Shown here in pieces: positions 56,263-64,000 of a stretch of DNA of 64,000 bases; position 1 is the stretch's first letter, and each line of letters opens with the position of its first letter. The position numbers were made by a program, and so were the translations under genes. The stretch covers positions 952,501-1,016,500 of the forward strand of contig JAGUCH010000007.1 in NCBI GenBank assembly GCA_019096065.1, written 5' to 3'. The notes under the pieces were generated by a model, which saw nothing but the letters and a program-made list of their open reading frames with translations, did not search any database and had not been told where the DNA came from. The DNA is from Paracyclopina nana. Its lineage: Eukaryota > Arthropoda > Copepoda > Cyclopoida > Cyclopettidae.

Positions 56263-58608
56263 TCAGTCCTGAAACACGTCGTCGCACGTTTCTGCGGTAG
56301 CTGCTGACGGCGCCGACGATGATGTTGAGTGAGAGGCCTCTTTGATCGGAGACGGAATGGACGGTCGAAGAGGTAATGGCCGCGGTTCTAGCGGCGGGAG
56401 CAGATATCTAGTAGCTTGGTGCACAGTTGGCGGGTTGTCCTGCAAATGCTGCAGTGGCAACGTATCTTCGTCGGTCGTGCTTTTCCTGTCACCGCTGCGT
56501 GTTTTGGATCTGGACCGTTTGGTGACCGCTTCCGGCCCACCTAAGAATCGCTCGGTGTCAGCCTGCAACATTTCCGCATTTGATCGTCGTTTCCTTTTCA
56601 CCACTGTGCTAGTGCGCGTGGGCTCGTCATTGCCTGTGGTAGGGCTTGGCAGTGGCGGAGTATTCTGTGGAGACTCATTATCCGGTGTGGATGGGCGTTC
56701 ATCCGGATCGGATTGGTACCGGGTGCAGTCGTACTCAGGTATCGTGGGGTCGTCGTTGAAGGCCGGGAGGGGGTCATCTCGGGCTTCTGGGAACCCGTAT
56801 TCTCTGTCCGTCGGGGCCACCGCATACTCATAAGGTACAGCGAAGTCATTAGCGGGCTCTGCCGCGACTTCGTGTGGCGGATCCGCGAGGAATTCGGCAG
56901 ATTCGTCACCTAACATCGACAGATCCAAATCCTCGGCCGGTGGTGCAGTAGACACGTTGCCTTGATCTTGATCAGGTGGGATGTACAACTTAAGGCGGTC
57001 TACCGAGACGACCTGGTTTCGCGCTCGAGTCCAAGACGGGTCTGGTGCTATTTCGTAAGTGAGCTCGTTCACCCGTTTTTCAATTGCCCACGGTCCCGTC
57101 CAGAAGGTTTGTAGCTTCTTGGAGATGCGTGGAATAACCTTCGGAGTGAACAGCCACACTTTCTGTCCCACTACAAACGCACGCTTGTCCATGTGGTAAG
57201 CCCGTCGTTGTCGCTCTATCGAGTTGGAGATGTTCTTCCTTGCCCATTCATGCGCTAGTTGTATTCGCTCCTTCAGTTGCTTGGCGAACCGGCCTGCTTG
57301 CGTGGCCTTCGCTACAGCCGGCTGCGGGTCCCCAAAGATCAAGTCCAGGTTGGTCGACGGTTGGCGACCGTAAACCATTTCATACGGTGCCATGCCCGTG
57401 GAGCGGTTTTTGGTGGTACGGAGGACGAAGATGGCGAAGGGAGCGACCTCGGCCCAGTCCGCGTATCGACCTTTGACCATCTTCCTGATGAGCTCGTTGA
57501 GGTCCCGATGCGCCCGTTCGACCGGGTTGCTGCGCGGGTTGTATGAAGGAGTAGTGGTGGCTTGTATTCCCAGGGCCGCGCATACTTCCCGCATGAGATG
57601 GGCCGTGAAATGAGTCCCTTGATCGGTGTGTAGTCTCTCTGGAAGGCCGAATCTAGGGATGATTTGGTCGTCAGAAACCGCCACGGCTGTTTCGGCATCA
57701 TTGGAACCGCACGGGAAAGCTTGATCCATTTGGTGAAGACGCACTTAGCGGTGAACAAGTAAGCGGTGACGGTTCGGCGAAGGCTGGAACGGCCCTACGT
57801 AGTCGAGGCTCAAGATCTGGAACGGGTAGCCCGCATAATGCGATTTGAGGGTGTGCAGCTGGTTCTTCTGGCCCGGCTTGGACCGCTGGCAAAGGAGGCA
57901 GGACTTGACGACTTCATCGGCCAGACGCGTCATGCCTGGAAAGTAGAAGTGCTGAGCTGCCCTGTGGACCACAGAGTCGCGCCCTTGGTGTCCCATGGTG
58001 TCGTGTACGTGGCGGAGGCTGGCTTCCTGCCACTGGCGGGGCACCACCAGCCTCGAGGTTTGCCTCTTCCGATCCAGCAAGCGAAGAGCACCTTGCCGAT
58101 CCATGGTCATGGAGCTTAGTTGTTCCAGCAGCACGCGGCCTCGAGGTGATGCGGCGTTGAGGTTCTCCTGCGAGGGCGATTGTTTCAGTCGGACCAGCTG
58201 TCTCAAGAGGACCAGGTCGTCGTCCTCCTCCTGAGCCGCAGCCCACGCTTCCGGCTTCGTGGGAATCAGCTTGAGATTAGCCACCCGGAAAAAGTCATCG
58301 TCAGAGGCGTCGGAGCTGATATGGTCACCCCGCTGTGCCAGGTGGGGCGCTCGGCTGAGGGAATCGGCATTGCCGTGCTTCACTCCCGCCCGGTGCACCA
58401 CTTCGAAGTCGTAGTTGGAGATGGTGTCGAGCCATCGGCCCAGCATTCCCGTGGGCGCTTCCATGGAGCGGATCCAGAGGAGGGCCCGATGGTCAGTGCG
58501 CAGGATGAACCGGCGGTGTTGCAGGTAATACTTGAATTGCTTGATGAAAATTATTACGGCCACCAGCTCGCCCTGATTAGCGGAATAGTTGCTTTGAGCA
58601 GCGTTCAA
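56263..58608 (-). pseudogene. pol: RNase H C-terminal part and integrase (pol), frame-broken
   Basis: Two segments in one frame, 57745-58608 and 56263-57744, separated by a stop at 57745-57747; between about 57720 and 57775 the coding frame shifts out and back. Seen: RNase H end (TDHRALLWI, HGNADSLSR), the integrase zinc-binding HHCC module (HDTMGHQG ... CLLCQRS), LSLDYVG with the first catalytic Asp, LHTDQGTHF with the second, NPVERAHRDL with the Glu, and a GPY/F-like module (TGPWAIEKRVNELTYEI). After that comes a long acidic, Pro/Ser-rich tail to 56263. The D,D,E residues are all present despite the breaks. Confidence 0.85.
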
Positions 58609-59650
58609 CTTTTGGCGCCGTACAAGATGACTCTTTCCTTGCGATCTTGGACTTGGGAAAGAACCCCCCCAACAGCCCTGTTTTCTTGCGAGAAATCCGT
58701 GTCCAGGATGAAAGGGTTAGGCGAAGAGAAGTCCGGATAGGCCAGTACAGGCGCAGAGGTCAGCCTTCTCTTGAGCTCGTCGGCGGTCCGAAACTCCGGG
58801 CTGGGTTGAAAAACATGGTTGTCGCTGTTCCGTTGTCCTTGGAGAGCTTGTACGACAGGGCGCCGCGACATGTTGGTATTTCTCAATGAAGGATCGGTAA
58901 TAATTGGCCTTGCCAAGGAAGATACGCAGCTGCTTCCTGGTGTTAGGCAGAGGCCATTCACGGATGAGGTCAATGTAGGCTGGCATGACCTCGAGACCCT
59001 GAGGAGTGACAACATGCCCCAAGTATGTCACTCTGGATTGGAACAGGTGACATTTTGACGGTTTCAACAGAAGTCCTGCTTTCTCGTGGGCCTGCAGCAC
59101 CAGGCGCAAGTTGCGGAGGTGGGACTCGAAGTCGGTTGAATGAACTAAGCAATCGTCGAGGTATGGAAGGGCCACGTCCCATGATATGCCCTCCAGGACC
59201 ATTCTGTTAAGGCGGCTGTATGTCTTGGGCGCATTGGTGAGGCCGAAGGGCATCTTGAGGAAGGCGTATGAGCCGTCTCCTGTGGAAAAGGTGGTCTTCT
59301 CCACGTCCTCTGCCCGAATGGGAACCACGTTAAAGGCACCCACCGCATCCAACGTTGAGAATACCGTGGAGCGGGCCAGTCGGCTGAGGTTGTCCCTGAC
59401 GTCTCCGATGGGGTGTGAGTCGACTACAGTAGCCTTGTTGAGTTCCCTATAATCCACGCACCATCGCAGCGTGCCGTCCTTCTTGCGAACGGGAGCGAGA
59501 GGCGCGGACCACGGTGAAGTGATGGGCGTGATAACTTCTTCACGTCAGCCCTTCTGGATCTGTTGCTTCAGGGACGCCTCGAGGTTCGGGTTGATGGGTC
59601 GCCGACGGATGTTGATGGGCTTCGTCCCAGGCTTAAGGTCTATGGCGTGC
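58609..59650 (-). pseudogene. pol: Reverse transcriptase and start of RNase H (pol), frame-broken
   Basis: The main open segment is 58717-59457, preceded in the same frame by a TGA at 59545-59547 that interrupts the RT N-terminal region (around ASLKQQIQKG). Seen: VDYRELNKATV, STLDAVGAF (catalytic Asp), MPFGLTNAPKTYSRL, ALPYLDDCLVHS (the YLDD box), and LGKANYYRSFIEKYQHVAAP. Near 58857 coding moves to the segment 58605-59015, which holds FRTADELKRRLTSAPVLAYP and the RNase H DTDFSQENRAVGGVLSQ, then returns to the first frame near 58610. A run of seven C at about 58663-58669 lies in this stretch. Confidence 0.85.
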
Positions 59651-60692
59651 TCGACCAGTGTGGTCTGCCCGTGCGGCCGTCGAATGAAAAGGCTCCGGCG
59701 TGGAGCGCGAGCAGGGTGGCGGCTTGAGCCAGCCGCTGGGGTTATCCTTAAGCATGTCGTTCTCGTTCAGCTTGAAGGTGTCAATGATAAGGTCGGCCTG
59801 CTCGTAACGGCGCTTGGCCTCGGATTCCGACTGTTTCCGGCTGGTACTGCGGGTGGTGACCGGCGTGCGCACCGCGTGCACCGAGGAAGTAGCCTCTGTT
59901 CCGCTGGGGCCGTCGCTTTCTTCGTAGACACGGAGAGTGCCGTAGGTCACTCCACCTTTAAGGCGGAGCGGGTGATCCAGGGGGTTCAGCACCCCAACTG
60001 CCAGGCTGCCGCCGGCCCGCGGCTGGACTAATGCAATGTTCCAGGGCGCCAGCTGCGTCTGCGCAGCAAACTGGGGCTCTGCCTCGAGGCGGCGGCCCGC
60101 GTGGACCCGTGCGGCCAGTGAGGGCTACGGCGGCCACCAGGGTGACAGTGCGGGCTGGAATGTTGACGGGCCGCAGGATCCGGATTTCATACTCTTCCTG
60201 ATCTCGGCGGGTTGGAGGGCGCCCACCAGCGGGATCTGCTTCCGTGCACGCGCAGGGTCCCTTGGGAGTGGAGCTGGTCGATGCGGTGGTGGCTCAAGAA
60301 GGGCCCTGACAAGTTGAAATCCATGGAGAGGTTCCGCACCACTGCGGGTCGGATAGAGAAGGAGTGAGGGTGATTGCCCAGCTGCACTCGCAGTGGCTGC
60401 CGTAACTCCCCTAGGACCTGGAGACGTTGCTGTGCGTGGGCGGTGCCCACCGCGGGCATGTCGAGCATGGGCCGGAGACCGTGGGGAAGAACTCCAAGTC
60501 GGCGGGCAAAATTCTCGGAGATGCACGTGCGCCAGCTGTTGCCGCTGTCGACCAGGGCCCGAGCCTTGATCTTGCCGATGCGAATCGGGACTTGAGCCAT
60601 GAATCGTTGATGGCTGGCGATGTGGTCGAGAGCTGCTAATATGGAGGAAGGTGAGGGGACCCGGCTGGAGCTCTCTACAACCGGGTCGAGTC
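59651..60692 (-). pseudogene. pol: Retroviral-type aspartic protease and linker (pol)
   Basis: From the frameshift site at 60693-60699 the -1 frame is open through 60187. It holds RIGKIKARALVDSGNSW, the retropepsin active-site motif DSG, then further sheet-like sequence (LRVQLGNHPHSFSIRP). After 60187 the frame changes; a linker segment at 59633-59992 (basic, charged) leads to the reverse transcriptase in yet another frame. The active-site Asp is kept. Confidence 0.75.
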
Positions 60693-62045
60693 GTTTCCCG
60701 GTGCCGCATCATCCGAGACCTCGGATTCGGGTTCCTCCTTGGGCGTGGCCTCGTAGATTTCATTGACTCGAGCCTTCTTGTTGGTCTTGCCCGACGAGCC
60801 TTGCCGATCGGAGGTCCTTTTCTGGTCGGAGGCGCGCCTTCGTCCTCGACCTCGGGAACTCTGCCCTCGACCCGCCTGGTCCTTGTTGAGGGAAGCTGCG
60901 TGAGCCCACTTATCGATCTTGGGGTCGTAGCGGCCAGTACGTTTGTCGGAGTCGAGGGTCCTGCATTCGCTCTTGCGGTGGCCCTTGCGCTCGCAGTAGA
61001 AGCATACGATCGTGGAGTCGTCGCCGGTTCCGGAAATCATGGCGGCAACGCGGCCTTTACCTTGCCCCAACGACAACCAACATTCAGCCTGACTGGCGGC
61101 TTCCAAGGCATCGGCCATGGTGGTGAATTTGTGCCCGGCGATGCCCATGACCACATCCTTGCGGTGAAGCTTGGTCACAAACATACGGATCAAGTCGGGG
61201 TAGGTCTCGACCTCCTTGGCCAGCTCAGGCTTGGCGCGGACGAAGATGCTACGCAGTCTAGCGTGCCATTGGGGAATCCCTTCATCAGAGCGCTGGTGGG
61301 CCGTTTCGAGGGCTATACGGGCCACCTGGGACGACGTGGCGGTGACGAAGAACCTCTCGTAGGCGTCGAGCAGGTGCTTGAGGGTGAAGCTTTCGTCCGT
61401 CAGGAACAGATCTACCTCATTGATAGTGCGAAGTGCCGCACCCACCATGGCATGCTTGACCTCCAGTTTCTTGGTGGCCTCGGTGTCCTTGGACCCCAAG
61501 AAGGTGGCTTCCACATGAAGGCGGAAGGTGAGCCACTTGTCAGCTTCCGTGTCCTCGAACTTCTCGAGTTTGCGCTTGCGCCCGGAACGAGCAGCGGCGT
61601 TTTCAGCCTCGAGACGGCGGGTGTTGATCTCCAGGAGCCGTAGCTCGGCCTCCTGTTTGCGGGCCTGTGCATCCGCCTGCCGCTGGGCCTCTATGGACTT
61701 CAGGAATTGCAGCAGCATCGACTGCGATAGCCCCTCAGTGTCGGGGTTGGCGCCAGCCGGGTTGGTCTCAGCTGGTTGGTTGGGCGGATCCGTCCTAGCC
61801 CCGGACCCGGGGCGAGGCCTGGTCCCGGTAGCGGCCTCGACGGCCGATCCTTGGTTCCGCGGAAACCCAAGAGGGTCTAGGCCAGGGCGGCTCCCGGCGG
61901 CGGCCCCGTGGGCCCCGAGGGTGCTTAAATCGGCTTCGAAGCGTTGTTGGAGCCCGGTGGGGTGTGGCCCCAACTCGTGGCTGTCTGGGGACGCCCCGAG
62001 CTCCTCGTTTGCGGAGGTGTGAGGAGGAGATCGTTCGACAGGCAT
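60675..62045 (-). CDS. gag: Gag polyprotein
   Basis: Intact frame of 456 residues from the ATG at 62045 (MPVERSPPHTS); the open frame extends further upstream to 62207 but the first 54 codons are less Gag-like. Structural protein of the intracellular particle. Seen: an N-terminal Pro/Gly-rich part; a charged coiled-coil segment (about 135-175, EAQRQADAQARKQEAELRL); a capsid-like helical region (about 185-340); a CCHC zinc knuckle CFYCERKGHRKSEC (about 365-378) that binds RNA; and a basic tail. This is the only long undamaged frame of the element. Its end overlaps the protease frame and carries a frameshift heptamer. Confidence 0.85.
   Translation of the reverse strand: MPVERSPPHTSANEELGASPDSHELGPHPTGLQQRFEADLSTLGAHGAAAGSRPGLDPLGFPRNQGSAVEAATGTRPRPGSGARTDPPNQPAETNPAGANPDTEGLSQSMLLQFLKSIEAQRQADAQARKQEAELRLLEINTRRLEAENAAARSGRKRKLEKFEDTEADKWLTFRLHVEATFLGSKDTEATKKLEVKHAMVGAALRTINEVDLFLTDESFTLKHLLDAYERFFVTATSSQVARIALETAHQRSDEGIPQWHARLRSIFVRAKPELAKEVETYPDLIRMFVTKLHRKDVVMGIAGHKFTTMADALEAASQAECWLSLGQGKGRVAAMISGTGDDSTIVCFYCERKGHRKSECRTLDSDKRTGRYDPKIDKWAHAASLNKDQAGRGQSSRGRGRRRASDQKRTSDRQGSSGKTNKKARVNEIYEATPKEEPESEVSDDAAPGNDSTRL
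60693..60699 (-). promoter_or_regulatory. -1 ribosomal frameshift heptamer GGGAAAC
   Basis: In the gag frame the codons read CCG GGA AAC, giving the slippery heptamer G GGA AAC eight codons before the gag stop at 60675-60677. Slipping back one base opens the protease frame without a stop. GGGAAAC is a known slippery site in retroviral gag-pro junctions. A downstream pseudoknot was not examined in detail. Confidence 0.8.
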
Positions 62046-62207
62046 GATGAATGAGCGGCGGCGAGAGTGGCGTAAAAAGCGCGAGAGCAGGGGTGTAACA
62101 ACTTGGAGTGAATCCAAAGAACTGTGTCTTTTCCCCCTGGTACTCGATCTTTTATAGCCTCTCTCATCCCCTGTGCAGCGGCCGCTCACCCGCAGCATCC
62201 GCTGCAT

Positions 62208-63155
62208 TTTTCCGACCCTCGGGTGATCGTTTTAGCATGGCAATTGAAATTGTTTGTGCGATCCGGTCCTCGATAGGAGATTTTGACGATCGTAAAACAA
62301 GAAGGTTGTTTGGAGCGACTGCTGTGCATGCGAGAATAATGGCTTTTAGTGCGTTGACAGACAATCTTGATAATTGCCTTGCACATGTGAAGCACAGCAT
62401 GCAGCCCTCATAAAGGGGCCAGTTTTACGACTTGTTTATTGGCGCTCTCTTGCCTCACTGCAAGATGGCCGATGCGTAAATTGCAGCAGCAGCAATTATG
62501 CGTTGAAATGCATTGAAATGGAGCGGCTCTGGCTCTGCCTCAGGGGGTTGCTGGCCCGCCCTGTGTGGCTTCTGGGCGACCGCGGCCTCGAGGCCGTCGA
62601 TCGTGACGTGCGGGGGTGTGGCCGACCCGGCAGTTCGCTGCGCAGGTATTCGAATCGAATTGGGAGCATGAGAATGAGCAGAGAATTGATCGTGCTGATC
62701 GAATTTGATTTATTAGCATTTGCGATGCATGTATAGCGACTAGCTCTCATTTAGTGGCTCGTTACACTTTTCTGTTGAGTGATGCGATGCCCACTGTGTT
62801 ATGCGCTTCCGGTGGTCCGGGGTAGATGGCCTCTTCCCAAGGGCACCCGACCTCGACGCGGAAACGGTCCTGGTGTTTGGACCCAGGGGGCACAGCATCC
62901 GCACTCGGTGTCTCGAGGGACGACGCGGGTGGCGGGATCTGCTGCCCAAGCTGCTCCCTCTCGTGAGCTTCTGGTAGCCTCAGCCACCGTAGCCTCAGCG
63001 AGGGTGAGGTTGGTGTTCGTGGCATACTTTCAGCCGGAACGCACTAATATTGCTTCCTCTCCCCGGTCTTGTTTGGTCGTTGTCGGAAACAACGACTTCC
63101 CCAGGGATGGAGGCGGGAGCGAAGGTGTCGCGTGTTTTGCGGTACTCGAAGAGTT
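62208..63155 (-). other. Untranslated leader of the LTR element
   Basis: About 950 bases between the primer site and gag. It is GC-rich and has no conserved protein; packaging signals would be expected here. Short open frames on both strands look incidental. Confidence 0.6.
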
Positions 63156-63173
63156 GTCCTCAGCACCGCGCCA
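63156..63173 (-). promoter_or_regulatory. tRNA primer binding site
   Basis: On the minus strand, four bases inside the 5' LTR, TGGCGCGGTGCTGAGGAC begins with the TGG complementary to a tRNA CCA end. The TGGCGC start is shared with serine- and lysine-tRNA-primed elements, but the tRNA was not identified. Confidence 0.7.
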
Positions 63174-63177
63174 ATTT

Positions 63178-63375
63178 TGTAGGGGTTCGAACACTCTGAG
63201 ACCTACGCGCTACACCTTACTAACTTATAGCTTACAAGACTCCATCTTTGGTTGGAAGGATATGTCGTCGAGCTGTTCGCTCGCGCATGGTCGTTTATTT
63301 ACTGCTGTACAATTGTAGTGCTACCGCACGAGAGGAGGCGAGAGCGCAGGTACGCAGGCTCGGGATCCTGCTACA
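63178..63375 (-). repeat. 5' LTR (198 bp)
   Basis: Equal to the copy at 53277-53474 over all 198 bases by eye. It would hold the element promoter; no clear TATA box is seen. Confidence 0.95.
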
Positions 63376-63395
63376 TTGGCCAAAATGTTGTGCTT

Positions 63396-64000
63396 AAGAA
63401 ACAAATAGAGTTGACTGAAACTACTTACTTTGAAGTATTTAATTTGATTATAAGTATGTATTTTGACTGAAAATCTGTTGTTTCACTGAAAATGTGTGCT
63501 TTGACTGAAAATGTGTGCTTTAACTGAAAATGTGTCTATAGACTGAGGATATGTATTTTGGATAAAAATGTGTACTTTGACTGAAAATGTGTGCTTTAAC
63601 TGAAAATGTGTCTATAGACTGAGGATATGTATTTTGGATAAAAATGTGTGCTTTGACTGAAAATGTGTAATTTGACTAAAAATATGTATTTTGACTATAA
63701 ATATGTATTTTGACTATAAATATGTAATTTGACTATAAATATGTATTTTGACTATAAATATGTATTTTGACTATAAATATGTATTTTGACTATAAATATG
63801 TATTTTGACTATAAATATGTATTTTGACTATAAATATGTATTTTGACTATAAATATGTATTTTGAATATAAATATGTATTTTGAATACAAATAAGAATTT
63901 AACTAACTAACATGTACTAGTATTCTGAAATCAAATTAATTTTGACCAAATGTTTGATATTTGACTAAAATAATGTATTTGACTTTTTCTTGTAATTTGG
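63396..64000. repeat. 19-bp minisatellite TATGTATTTTGACTATAAA
   Basis: Near-perfect 19-base units at about 63680-63870, with more diverged ones (AAAATGTGTGCTTTGACTG) from about 63480. A higher-order block near 63515-63660 repeats with a period of about 95 bases. It flanks the LTR insertion and lies in the intron of the minus-strand membrane-protein gene; it runs to the window end. Confidence 0.85.

Larger units (their letters stand above)
53277..63375 (-). mobile_element. Ty3/gypsy-type LTR retrotransposon with envelope-like frame
   Basis: A 10,099-bp element on the minus strand, flanked by a 4-bp target duplication TTGG (53273-53276 and 63376-63379). It has two 198-bp LTRs that read as identical, a tRNA primer site, gag, a protease in the -1 frame, reverse transcriptase, RNase H, integrase and a third envelope-like region. 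Order PR-RT-RH-IN places it in Ty3/gypsy. It is visibly GC-rich against AT-rich host DNA. Identical LTRs imply recent insertion, yet pol and the third frame carry many frame breaks. It sits in the intron upstream of the membrane-protein exons at 52878-53218, in the same orientation as that gene. Confidence 0.95.

Overview
The window looks like arthropod nuclear DNA, most likely from a crustacean; that placement is inferred from gene content, not from a search. The evidence is short AT-rich introns, a Rebers-Riddiford-type cuticle protein, a DEG/ENaC (pickpocket-like) channel, trypsin-like proteases in tandem, and an orphan 7TM family that looks lineage-specific. Host DNA is AT-rich, with many minisatellites and fold-back repeats. 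Exon borders given here were placed by hand from GT/GC-AG signals; each multi-exon model closes in frame.

Layout. 1-9407: repeats (degenerate minisatellites, two tRNA-derived SINE copies and their tails) and no convincing gene. 9408-16586: two tandem NKCC/NCC-type cation-chloride cotransporter genes (minus strand); their 3' halves are far more alike than their 5' halves. 17966-18922: an orphan 7TM protein. 18968-21330: a ten-exon DEG/ENaC channel (minus). 21775-23055: minisatellite and inverted repeat. 23471-24733: intronless ERO1. 24779-29338: three tandem S1 serine proteases with hydrophobic C-terminal tails (minus), one broken by a stop codon. 29477-31452: heat shock factor and, 90 bp upstream on the same strand, the gamma-secretase subunit PEN-2. 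32149-32432: a small inverted-repeat element. 32850-34406: AMPK beta subunit whose intron 2 is largely an inverted copy of its own exon 3. 35093-36104: cuticle protein. 37280-41060: a large, secreted, disordered, repeat-containing protein with two candidate last exons. 42492-45059: two tandem inward-rectifier K+ channels (minus). 47196-48758: a VOC/glyoxalase-fold protein with a minisatellite in intron 3. 49171-51280: a second, shorter 7TM paralogue with a protease pseudogene nested antisense in its first intron. 51456-52594: a fold-back element with minisatellite arms and a 9-bp target duplication. 52878-53218: last two exons of a membrane protein, possibly an LRR receptor. 53277-63375: a 10.1-kb Ty3/gypsy-type LTR retrotransposon (minus strand) inserted in the intron upstream of those exons, with an envelope-like third reading frame. 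63396-64000: a 19-bp minisatellite.

Several genes share an ion-transport theme (two SLC12, one ENaC-like, two Kir), but these are separate local duplications and singletons, and nothing in the sequence shows they are co-regulated. The most unusual structures are the fold-back element with ordered minisatellite arms, the self-complementary AMPK-beta intron, the gene-conversion tract between the cotransporters, and an LTR element with identical LTRs and a textbook frameshift heptamer but a pol/env region full of frame breaks.
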